Shown: positions 18,885 through 29,300 of the stretch, one piece after another | Layout of the letters: each line of letters opens with the position of its first letter | Position numbering within the stretch: position 1 is the first letter of the stretch | Assembly: GCA_015061495.1 (NCBI GenBank) | Contig: SUWL01000030.1 | Span: 1 to 32,971, forward strand | Reading direction: 5' to 3' | From: Lentisphaerota bacterium | GTDB taxonomy: Bacteria > Verrucomicrobiota > Lentisphaeria > Victivallales > Victivallaceae | Length of the DNA: 32,971 nucleotides | Notes under the pieces: generated by a model | The model's database searches: none | What the model saw: only the letters and a program-made list of their open reading frames with translations | What the model was told of the DNA's origin: nothing | Program-made: the position numbers and the translations under genes

Positions 18885-20159
18885 ATGCCGGTAGACATTC
18901 TGGTCGGCACCCAATGGGGTGACGAGGGTAAAGGTAAGTTGATCGACGTACTCACCCGTGATGTGGATATGGTGGTTCGTTTTCAGGGCGGCAACAACGC
19001 CGGACACACCGTGGAAATCGGTGATAAACGCTATGTGCTGCATCTGGTGCCGTCAGGCATCTTCCGTCCGGAAGTGACCTGCGTCATCGGTAATGGTCTG
19101 GTGGTCGATCCGGTGGCTCTGGATGAGGAACTGCGCAGCATCGAAGAAAAAGGCTTTTCCACGGATAATGTCCAGTTGAGCAACCGCGCCCAGATGATCT
19201 TCATCTATCACCGCGTGGCTGATACTTTGAGCGAAAACAAAGCCAAACAGAAGATCGGCACCACCGGACGCGGCATCGGTCCGGCATATATGGACAAAAT
19301 GCGCCGTTCCGGCATCCGCGCCATCGATCTGAAGTTCCCGGAAAAACTGGCGGAACAGTTCCGTACCGAGTGCGCCAGATACAATAAGATTTTCGCCGCT
19401 GCCGGAGTACCCGAGCTGGATGTCGAAGCCGAACTGGCAAAAGTTCTGGATGCCGCCACCCGGCTGGCTCCGCTGGTCTGCGACACCGTCTATTCCGTCA
19501 ACCGCGCGGTCAAAGAGGGTAAAAATGTGCTGTTTGAAGGCGCCCAGGGCGCATTGCTGGATATCGACCACGGCACCTATCCTTTTGTCACCAGCAGCAA
19601 CACCACCAGCGGCGGTGCCTGTACCGGCGGCGGAGTGCCTCCGCAGAGCATCCGCGACGTCTGGGGCGTGATCAAGGCTTACACCACCCGGGTCGGCGAA
19701 GGACCTTTCCCCACTGAATTATTTGATGCCACCGGTGAAAAACTCCGTCAGGTCGGCAGAGAATTCGGTGCGACCACCGGACGTCCCCGCCGCTGCGGAT
19801 GGTTCGATGCCGTGGCTTCCCGCTACGCCTGCATGGTCAACGGGATCAACAAACTGGCGGTCACCAAACTCGACTGTCTGGATGAGATGGATGAGATCGC
19901 CATCTGCGTAGCTTACAAGGTCAACGGCGTGCTGACCACCGAATTTCCCGCTTCCGTAGCGGAACTCGAAGCTGCCGAACCGGTCTACGAATATATGCCC
20001 GGCTGGCAGTGCAGCACCAGCGATGCACGCAAGAGTGCCGATCTGCCGGAAAATGCCCGCAAATATCTCGCCCGCATGGCGGAACTGGTCGATTCCGAAG
20101 TTGCCATCATCTCTGTCGGTCCCCGCCGGGATCAGACCTTTGCCGCAGATGCGGAGTAA
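18885..20159 (+). CDS. purA: Adenylosuccinate synthetase
   Basis: PurA couples GTP hydrolysis to joining IMP and aspartate, the first committed step to AMP. The 424-residue protein begins with the P-loop GTQWGDEGKGK (residues 8-18), followed by RFQGGNNAGHT. Other family segments are LFEGAQGALLDIDHGTYPFVTSSNTT and the C-terminal ISVGPRRDQTF. Length and all signatures match the family. GGAG precedes the ATG. The gene opens a same-strand series with rodA only 4 bases behind its stop. Confidence 0.98.
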   Translation: MPVDILVGTQWGDEGKGKLIDVLTRDVDMVVRFQGGNNAGHTVEIGDKRYVLHLVPSGIFRPEVTCVIGNGLVVDPVALDEELRSIEEKGFSTDNVQLSNRAQMIFIYHRVADTLSENKAKQKIGTTGRGIGPAYMDKMRRSGIRAIDLKFPEKLAEQFRTECARYNKIFAAAGVPELDVEAELAKVLDAATRLAPLVCDTVYSVNRAVKEGKNVLFEGAQGALLDIDHGTYPFVTSSNTTSGGACTGGGVPPQSIRDVWGVIKAYTTRVGEGPFPTELFDATGEKLRQVGREFGATTGRPRRCGWFDAVASRYACMVNGINKLAVTKLDCLDEMDEIAICVAYKVNGVLTTEFPASVAELEAAEPVYEYMPGWQCSTSDARKSADLPENARKYLARMAELVDSEVAIISVGPRRDQTFAADAE

Positions 20160-20163
20160 GTAG

Positions 20164-21324
20164 ATGAATCCAGCTGAACGCCGGCTGCCGTTCCTGAAAG
20201 TTCTGCGGACCTTGGACTATCTGCAGATCATCACCATGGTATTGCTGCTGGCGATCGGAATAATATTCATCCGTTCCACCGGAATCCAGGTGGACAACGC
20301 CGAGAGCCGGGGATTTTTCATCCGCCAGCTGACTTGGATCGCGGCCGGCGGCGGAGCATACATCATGGTTTCAGCATTGGATTACCGTTCATTATTCTGC
20401 CGGGCAGCGATCGTCATGGGGTACGCATTGACGGTGGTACTGCTGATAGCGGTGCTGCTTTTCGGCTTGAAGATCTATGGAGCAACGCGGTGGCTGAATA
20501 TTTTCGGATTCCGGCTGCAGCCCTCGGAACCGGCGAAACTGATGGTCATCGGGATGCTGGCAGCGATATTTTCTGCTCCGGGCATGATAAAACAGCCGCT
20601 GATGTGTCTGGCTACTGCCGGGATAACCGTGGGGATACCGTTTCTGCTGATCGTTATCGAACCGGATTTGGGAAGTGCTCTGGTGCTGCTGCCGATAACT
20701 GCATCCATGCTCTTTTGTTTCGGGATCAAGTGGCGTTATGTGCTGATCGGCATACTGCTTGTTGCCGCCGGGATCGGTTTTATTCTCTTTGACAGTTTCC
20801 GGGAGGACCCCATTGTTTTGCGGGACTACCAGCGGGACCGGATCAAAACGTTTCTCGATCCGACTGCCGATCTGGGCAATCGTGGACACAATGCCCATCA
20901 GGCGCGCCTTGCCGTCGGTTCAGGCGGCTGGTCGGGAACCGGAATCGGAGAAGGAACGCAAAATCAGCTCGGATTTCTGCCGCAGACGGTTTCCAACAAC
21001 GACTTTATCTTTTCCGTCATCGCGGAAGAAACCGGTTTTGCCGGAGTAATGCTGCTGCTGCTGCTCTATATACTGCTGCTTTATTCGATCTTGCGGACAG
21101 CATTCATCACTTCCGGTTACGGCAGGTATCTGTGCTGCGGAGTGGCGACACTGATATTCTGTCATATATTCATCAATACCGGGATGAGCATCGGCATTGC
21201 ACCGGTGACCGGACTGCCGCTGCCGCTGGTAAGTTACGGAGGGTCTTTCATCATGACCTCCATGACTACGCTGGGGATCGTGCAGTCGGTGTACCGGACG
21301 ACCAAAGCTGAAACTCTGGAATAA
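20164..21324 (+). CDS. rodA: Rod shape-determining SEDS glycosyltransferase RodA
   Basis: RodA polymerises lipid II into glycan strands with a class B PBP during elongation. The 386-residue integral membrane protein has about ten hydrophobic segments. SEDS-family motifs are GATRWLNIFGFRLQPSEPAKL, the EPDLGSALV segment with the essential Asp, and the C-terminal LPLPLVSYGGS. The GFLPQTVSNNDFIFSVIAEETG segment supports RodA/FtsW membership, and RodA is preferred over FtsW from general sequence character. No mreB/mreC or PBP2 gene is adjacent. It overlaps nothing, but its GGAG site lies within the purA 3' end, so co-transcription with purA is expected. Confidence 0.92.
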   Translation: MNPAERRLPFLKVLRTLDYLQIITMVLLLAIGIIFIRSTGIQVDNAESRGFFIRQLTWIAAGGGAYIMVSALDYRSLFCRAAIVMGYALTVVLLIAVLLFGLKIYGATRWLNIFGFRLQPSEPAKLMVIGMLAAIFSAPGMIKQPLMCLATAGITVGIPFLLIVIEPDLGSALVLLPITASMLFCFGIKWRYVLIGILLVAAGIGFILFDSFREDPIVLRDYQRDRIKTFLDPTADLGNRGHNAHQARLAVGSGGWSGTGIGEGTQNQLGFLPQTVSNNDFIFSVIAEETGFAGVMLLLLLYILLLYSILRTAFITSGYGRYLCCGVATLIFCHIFINTGMSIGIAPVTGLPLPLVSYGGSFIMTSMTTLGIVQSVYRTTKAETLE

Positions 21325-21364
21325 ATTTGCAAAATTTGAACGATAACCAAAAAGGAACAATATC

Positions 21365-23302
21365 ATGGCAAAAGGAACACTTGTTCAGAAAATCATCGCC
21401 GCCCATCTGGTTTCCGGCGACCCCTCCAAAGATTCTCAACTGCTCATCCGGATCGACCAGACCCTGACACAGGATGCCACCGGCACCATGGCTTATCTGG
21501 AACTTGAAGCGATGAAAACCGGCAAAGTCGCCACCGAGTTGTCCGTCTCTTACGTCGATCACAACATGATGCAGAACGGCCCGGAAAACCGCAACGACCA
21601 CCTCTATCTGCAGAGTGTTGCCGCCGAAAAAGGGGTGATCTTCTCTCCTCCCGGTAATGGTATCTGCCACCAGCTCCATCTGGAACGCTTCGGCAAACCC
21701 GGCAAAACTCTGATCGGTTCTGACAGCCACACCCCCACCGGCGGCGGCATCGGCATGATCGCCATCGGTGCCGGTGGTCTGGATGTTGCTCTGGCAATGG
21801 CGGGACAGCCATTCACCATTCCTGCTCCCAGGATCGTCGGAGTGAAACTCACCGGCAAACTCCGCCCGTGGGTCGCCGCCAAAGATGTGATTTTGAAACT
21901 TTTGAGCATCCTCACGACCAAAGGCAATGTCGGATCCATCGTGGAATACTTCGGTCCGGGCGTGGCGGATTTGAGCGTCCCCCAGCGTGCCACGATCACC
22001 AATATGGGTGCGGAACTGGGAGTTACCACCAGTATTTTCCCATCCGATGAGCGCACCAGAGAATTTCTCCGCCGCCAGAACCGGGAAGCCGATTACACTG
22101 CACTTGCCGCAGATGACGATGCCGAATACGACCGGGTCGTGGAGATCGACCTTGACACGCTTGAACCGCTTGCCGCCTGTCCTTCCAGTCCGGATAATAT
22201 CAAATCCATCCGGGAACTGGCGGGGAAAAAGGTCGGGCAGGTGCTGGTCGGCAGCTGTACCAACGGCGGTTACCGTGACCTCGCACTGGTCGCTTCTGCG
22301 CTCAAAGGACGCAAAATCCACCCCGATGTGACCCTCGGCATCGCTCCGGGCAGCCGTCCGGTGCTGGAAATGCTCTGCGCCAACGGCATGCTGGGCGATC
22401 TGGTTGCCGCCGGAGCCAGAATTCTGGAAGTCGGCTGCGGCCCCTGTATCGGTCAGGGTCAAAGTCCGGCTGATGATACCATCACCGTCCGGACATTCAA
22501 CCGCAACTTTGCCGGCCGCAGCGGCACCAAAGGCGACCAGTCTTATCTGGTCAGCCCCGAAACTGCCGTTGCAGCCGCCATCACCGGAGAATTTATCGAC
22601 CCCCGCGATCTGGGAATCGAATTTCCGGAGATCGCCGAACCGGAATTTTACCTTGCCGACGATGAACACTTCCAGAAAGGTGAACCGGGCAAAGGCATCA
22701 TCCGCAAACCGACCATCGGTGAGCCGCCCAGCAACAGTGCCCTCCCCGAAAATATCGACGGCGTGGTCGTCATCAAAGTCGGTGACAAAATCACCACCGA
22801 CCACATCATGCCTGCCGGTGTCCACCTGAAATTGCGCAGCAACATCCCCGCCTACAGCAAAGTGGTGTTTGAGTGCTTCAATGAAGCCGGAAAACCCGGA
22901 TTCGCCGAACGTGCCGCCGCAGTGCGGGATGCCGGTAAACACGGGATCATCATCGGCAGAGACAGCTACGGTCAGGGGTCCAGCCGTGAACACGCGGCGA
23001 TCTGTCCGATGTATCTGGGCATCAAAGTCGTTGCTGCCCTTGCCATTGAACGCATCCACCGTGCCAACCTGATCAACTTCGGCATTGTGCCGCTGATTTT
23101 CAAAAATCCGGCTGATTATGAACTTATCGAAGAAAACGACTCTTTGCAATTCATCTCTCTGCCTTCCCAGCTCGCCCCCGGCAGCGAAGTCACCGGTATT
23201 CTGGTCAAAGCTGACGGCAGTAAAAAAGAGCTGGTATTCACCCATCCGCTCTCGGCAAATGATATCCGTCTGGTCAAAGCCGGCGGCAGATTGAATTGTT
23301 GA
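21365..23302 (+). CDS. acn: Aconitate hydratase, short (Aquifex-like) type
   Basis: Aconitase interconverts citrate and isocitrate using a [4Fe-4S] cluster. The 645-residue product is shorter than classical AcnA (about 890) and reads like the short type that resembles LeuC fused to LeuD. The cluster cysteines are Cys298 (GSCTNGG) and Cys358 and Cys361 (CGPC). The substrate segment SDSHTPTGGGIGM and the swivel-domain motif GRDSYGQGSSREHAA are clear. AAGGAAC precedes the ATG, 40 bases after rodA. An isopropylmalate or homoaconitate activity cannot be fully excluded, but aconitase is the better fit. Confidence 0.92.
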   Translation: MAKGTLVQKIIAAHLVSGDPSKDSQLLIRIDQTLTQDATGTMAYLELEAMKTGKVATELSVSYVDHNMMQNGPENRNDHLYLQSVAAEKGVIFSPPGNGICHQLHLERFGKPGKTLIGSDSHTPTGGGIGMIAIGAGGLDVALAMAGQPFTIPAPRIVGVKLTGKLRPWVAAKDVILKLLSILTTKGNVGSIVEYFGPGVADLSVPQRATITNMGAELGVTTSIFPSDERTREFLRRQNREADYTALAADDDAEYDRVVEIDLDTLEPLAACPSSPDNIKSIRELAGKKVGQVLVGSCTNGGYRDLALVASALKGRKIHPDVTLGIAPGSRPVLEMLCANGMLGDLVAAGARILEVGCGPCIGQGQSPADDTITVRTFNRNFAGRSGTKGDQSYLVSPETAVAAAITGEFIDPRDLGIEFPEIAEPEFYLADDEHFQKGEPGKGIIRKPTIGEPPSNSALPENIDGVVVIKVGDKITTDHIMPAGVHLKLRSNIPAYSKVVFECFNEAGKPGFAERAAAVRDAGKHGIIIGRDSYGQGSSREHAAICPMYLGIKVVAALAIERIHRANLINFGIVPLIFKNPADYELIEENDSLQFISLPSQLAPGSEVTGILVKADGSKKELVFTHPLSANDIRLVKAGGRLNC

Positions 23303-23309
23303 GGTGTTG

Positions 23310-26300
23310 ATGGCAAAAAGAGTTTTTTCCGGCTCTGACATATTTCCCGCCGCCGCGGCAGCGCGCGGTCTGGCGGGATTCCGCAATGAAAACGGCTTGA
23401 GTGATCTGGGCAGGATCCTGCTGGTTCTGCCGGGACAGCTTGCCAAAAAGAGTGTTCTGCAGCTGCTGCCGGATCACTTCCCGGCAGGACTGCTTACGCC
23501 GCAGCTGCTCACGCCCGGAACGCTGTTGAATTTCGGCAGGGAGGAATTTTGTGCCGTCCCCGCCATTGCCGAAGAGATCCTCTGGGGCAAAGTCCTCACT
23601 GCCGCTGCCGCAAGGCAAAAATATTTCCGGGAGGTATTTCCCGGCGGCAGGGTACCGGTGGACTGCTTTGCGGCATCCCGAAACCTGCGGACATTCCGGG
23701 ATGAATTGACTGCCAACGGGTTCTCCATTGCCGATGCGGCAAAAGAGCTGGGCAGCCGGGGGGAAAAACTTGCCGAACTGGAACAACTCTACCTCCGGGA
23801 ACTTGCCAATGCCGGATTCACCGATAAACTGGAATATGACCGGCAATCCGTCACCGATGTCGCCGCCTTTGCCGATATCGACCGGATCATCCTCGCCGGA
23901 TTGCCCGACCTGCCCCGGATGCTCAAACTCAAACTGGAGAATATCGACCGGCAATTCCCCGGCAAAATCGAAATCTGGATCAACGATGACGAAGTAAATG
24001 CCGGTGATTATGACGGCTGGGGCGTGCCCATCCCGGAGGTGTGGCAGGAAAAAACTCTGCCGCTGCCGCTGGAAAACATCCATCCGGCACTCGACCCGAT
24101 CGATGCGGCACGTCAGGCGATGACCCTGTCCGGTGATCCGGAAAACTTCTCCCCGGAAAACTGTACCATCGTGTTGAGCGATCCGTCGCTTTACCCGGAT
24201 TTTGCCGGAGAATTTTCCCGGCTGCAGACCAAATCCGGCAAGATCACAGTCGCCGACCCGGCGGGCGTTCCATTCGGCAAACTGCGGATCTGCCGCCTGC
24301 TCAATGCCCTGCTCGCATTACTGGAAAAACGCCGTGATTATCAGGCGGCATCCGAACTTTTCCGGGAGGATGATTTCCTTGCGGCGGCGATCGGCGAATC
24401 CGGCAGCAGCAGTAAAATACTCGCATTGCTGGATGAATTCCAACAGCAATATTACCCCGATGATCTCGACAGTGCCAAACTGAAATTCACCGACAGATTT
24501 GCTCCGCTGCAGCAACTTGTCCAACTGGCGGAAAAATACCTGCAGTTTTTCGACGGAATGCCGCTGACCGGATTTCTGCGTAAAGTACTTACCCGGACAT
24601 TTTTTCACGTTTCCGGCAGTGATGAATTTCTGCAGGTCGCCTTTGCCGGGGAGTGTGATCTTTTCAACGAAAAGCTCGCTGAACTGGAGGCACTTCCGGA
24701 AAAAACCGCCGCCATTCCAGGCAAAATCAGCCTGCTGAAAATATTACTGCGCAACTGCCGTGAACTGCCGGTGAATATCCATACTCCGGCGGATGCCCTG
24801 ACCTTTGAAGGGCGTCTGGAAATGCCTTTTCTCACCTCTCGCCGGGTGATTTTCTGCGGGATGAATGAGGAGTATTTCCCGGATAAGATCGATATCACTC
24901 CCTATCTGACCGACACGCTGCGCAAGAAACTTGGCATGCGCAGCAATCAGGAAACCCTTGCCCGGTCGCTCTGTCATCTGTTCAATGTCGCAATGCCCCG
25001 GCAAAACGGCGACTTGCAAATACTGGTGTTGAAGTCCGACAGTAAAAAATCGGCGCTGTCACCATCCCGGATACTGTTCAGCGGCAAAGATCTGCCGCAA
25101 GATGAACTGCTTGCCCGGTGCGGCAAACTTTTTGCCGATCCGCCGGTCCCGCCGACGCTCGACACGATCCAGGCGAACCGGATATTCCGGCTTAAACCGG
25201 AACTGCGTTACCGCACTGCAAATGAGGGCAAACCCCTTTTCGCAGTGACCGATTTCGATCAATATCTGCGCAACCCCTTTTCCTACTTCTGGCAAAGGGT
25301 GCTTAAAAGCGATGCGGTGGATTATGAGATCATGGAACCCGACCACCGGTCCGAGGGGACCTTTTGCCACAAAGCATTTGAATTGCTCGGCACGGAACAT
25401 TTTTCCGGCGAAAAACAACTGCTGGAAACCCTGCTTGCCCGCTTCGATGAAGTTCTTACCGGACACTTCGGCACCCTGCCCGCCATGGTCAGGATCTACG
25501 CCGACAATATGAAACAGCGCTTCCATTATGCTGCTGAATTGCTTTACCGGGAGCAGACCGCCGGTTTTGAAGTGCTGGCAACCGAATACCGCTTCGGCGG
25601 GGAAGCGGACTTTTTGGAATACGCCGGAGCCGTTTTCCGCGGCAGCATCGACCGGATCGAATACAGCCGCACGGAAAAGATCATCCGCATCATTGATATC
25701 AAAACCGGTGCCCCGCACGGTGTCATCGCCGCCCACTGCAAATACAATAAAAAAAGCGGTTCCTACACTTTCAGCAAAATCCAGCTGCCGCTCTATGCCA
25801 TTTTACTGCGCCATGACCCGTGGTTCAAAGAACACCTCTGCCCGGAAATCGACGACTGCACCATCGAATGCGGCTACCTCAATCTGCCTGCCGCCGTCAC
25901 CGATACCGTGCTGGATATCTGGAAGTCCGGTGATCCGGCTGATCCGCTGGCTTTGAATAATGTCACCGCCGCCGCGGAAAATGAAATTTTACGCATCATT
26001 GATGAAATCTGCAAATCCCGGGATCATCAGGTTTTCTGCGATCCGGATTCGATCAACGAACCACTGCTGCTGCCCGATGCTGCCTCGGCATTGACCGGGA
26101 TCGACTGGATCTGCGACCGGCAGGGTACTGAAGTCAGAGAAGTTCCGGAAACCATCCCGGATGAGCAGAAAATAATGCTGCCGGTCAACCGGGCAGGAAA
26201 CAGCAGAAAAGCCGGAAATACCCGCTGCTGCACCTGTCCGGTAACGGATTGCCCCTGCCGCAACGGAGATTGCAGCAGTTGTGCGTCATTCAACGGCTTC

Positions 26301-29300
26301 AAGGCTTTCAACATCATCACCGCTTCGGCGGGGACCGGCAAGACCTTCGCTTTGGCATCACGATTCGTACAGCTGATGGATTACGGGGTCAAACCGGAAA
26401 ACATCCTGGCGATCACTTTCACCCGCAAAGCCACCGGTGAGATCCTCGACCGCATCGTCCGCAGATTGTGCAGTATGATCGAAAAACCCGATAAAGCGGA
26501 AAACCGCTGTATCCGGATCGCCATGCCCCGCCGTCTGGAACTGCTCCGGCAGCTGCTCTGCTGCAGCAGCAAGGCTCCCAGGATCAGCACGATCGACAGT
26601 TTCTTTATGAATCTGCTCAAAGTTTTCGCCCCGGAACTGGGCATCTGGGGCGAAATTTCCATGCTGGATGAATTTGATTTGCGTCCGGTAAAAGAGACGA
26701 TCCGGGCGTGGGTAAACACCATTTCCGATGGAGAGGAACTCAATACTTTGCGGGAGCTGATCAAAGATGCCAATTCATCCAGACAGATCAGCTTTTTTGC
26801 CGCCATGCAGGAACTTGCCAAAAAAATCTACCCCTGTTATCTGCTCCAACTCAAAAAAATGCCCGACGGTTCATTCCCGCAGCTGGAGTATGCGCCGTGG
26901 CAGCCGCAAAGTTCGGATGTCATGACTCCGGAACTCTGCATCTGCACCGAAAATATCCTGATGGATCAGGCAGAATCATACGATGAACAGCTCAAGCAGA
27001 AAACCTGTACCGCCGATGCCAGAAGCCTCAAAGCGCTGATCAAAAGAATGAGATCTTTAAGTTCGGAACTGGCAAAAAGCCGCCACGGGGAACTTTTCGG
27101 TAAAATTGCCGAAGATACCAAAAAACTGTTCGCCGCCATCAACGAAAACAATCTGCCGGGCTGGTGCGATGGACCGGATGATGATGAATTGCTCTACATC
27201 CGCGGCAAAGATAAAAATCCGGAAAAAGCCCGGAACAAAGATATCATTTTTCCGCCGGAAACCGCCCGTGCCGTCCGATTGGCAATGCGGCACATCCGGG
27301 CACTGTCTTATCTGCAGGTGCGCCGGAAAAACCGGGCGGTATTCGCCCTGATGCAGAAATTTGACCGGGTCTATACGGAATTGATCCGCAATTCCGGCAA
27401 GCTGACCTTTGACGATCCTCCGGCACTGCTCTGCCGGAGCGATCCGGAAACCGGCGAATTGATCCTCGGTCCGGGCGATCATTCTCTGGAAATGCGCATG
27501 GATGCCCGCATTTCCCACTATATGTTCGATGAATTTCAGGACACCAGTGACATCCAGCTGCTTTCACTGCTGCCGCTGCTCCGGGAACTTTTTGCCAAAG
27601 CCGACAGCGACGGATTCCGGTCATTTTTCTGCGTGGGCGACATCAAACAAGCCATTTATCTGTGGCGCAGCGGCAATCCGCAGCTCTTTGATTACCTCGC
27701 CGCCCAGGTGCGTCCGATCACCGGGGATCAGTATGATCCGTGCGATTCATTGAGTTGTTCCTACCGCTCGTCCCAGGTGGTTCTGGACACGGTCAATGCG
27801 GTTTTTGCCGACAACTGCCCCAGTGAACAGCCGTACTTCAAAGAAGCTCTGGCAAAGATGAAATTCCTGCCGCACACCAGTGCCGTGGAACTGGACGGCC
27901 ATACGGCAGTGATCGAAGTTGCCAAAGACAGCTCCTCCGAAAAACGTCATCTGACGGAAAAATCCCGGATCATTGCGCAGATCCTCAATGAGATCCAGCC
28001 ATTCAAAAGGGGATTGACCGCAGGTATCCTCGTGCGTACCAACGATGTGGCAAAGGAGATTTATGAATCTCTGCGGACATTCACCGATCTGCCGGCATCG
28101 GTGGACGGCAAAATATCACCGTCCCAGAGTATGTCTTTCAACGTGTTCAGGGAACTGCTGATCCTTGCCGGCCATCCGGATGATGATGAAGCGGTGAACT
28201 TCTTTGATTCGCTCACGTTTGCTTCAGAGAATGATCCTGCCCGGCACCTGACCGGAGAAGAGCTTGCGGAAAAACTGGGATTTGCCGCCGGAATACCGCT
28301 GGATGAAGCGGTAAGGAAAGAACTTTTCTGCAATGGCGTTTACGGAATGGCACGCCGATTCGTCGATGCATTTGCCGGGGAAGTCACCGCCGGAGAAAGG
28401 CGTTATCTGGAGATCCTGCTCCGGCTGGCAAGAGATTTCAACGGTTCTGCCGCCGATTTCATCAGCCATGCCGGACATGCCGGAGAGTCCGGCAATGCGC
28501 TCACCGGAACCATCCAGATCATGACCATCCACAAATCCAAAGGGTTGGAGTTCGATATCGTTTTCCTGCCGGATATGGAAAATCACCAGGGCAACAACTC
28601 TTCACTTACTCCGGAATTCGCCCCGGTTGATATGGCAGATTGCCAATATGCGGATGATCTGCCGTCCCCGCAATGGGCAAGTTATCTGCCGCCAGCTGAA
28701 ATAAGATACAATATTGACCCGTTCCGGCAGCATGATGAAGAACAGAGTATCGGAGATGCCTTCGCCAAATCCTGCAATTTGTACGTGGCAATGACCCGGG
28801 CAAAACATGCGCTTTACATGCTGCTGTCCTGCGGTAAAACTTCCACGACACTGGCTCCGGATATGCTTATCAAAGAACGTCTTTCCCGCTACCGCTGCGC
28901 CCCCGGAGATCAGCAGTGGCTGGAATCATTGAGCAATGACGGGTATCCGGCAGTGCTTCACTTTTCCCACGGCGACCGCCTCTGGGCGGGAAAAAATTAC
29001 CCCTTTGCCAATCAGACGGCAAGTACGGAAAAATTCACGCTGCCCGGTTTTATCCCGGCACCGAAGACGGTCATTGCCACAGCTTCCGGCACGGAAAAAC
29101 ACCACTTCACCGGAGATCCGGCACAGCGGTTCGCACCATTATCCGGCAAAACCGGCGGCACGCTCATCCATGAATTGTTCGCCAAACTGGAATATGTCGA
29201 TGAAAATTTCGATGCGGCAAACTTCAGCCGGGATCTGCCGCCGGATGCCGCAGAAGTATTCTGCAGTGCCCTGACCAACGGTTCTCCCATCCGGGAACTG

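Noticed and set aside
21047-21081. CTG repeat run in rodA as a possible microsatellite
   Set aside because: It encodes part of a Leu-rich membrane helix and is short and imperfect.
21266-23446. A 726-codon open frame on the minus strand opposite aconitase
   Set aside because: It has the same in-register mirror effect of codon bias; the aconitase frame has all catalytic motifs and a ribosome site.
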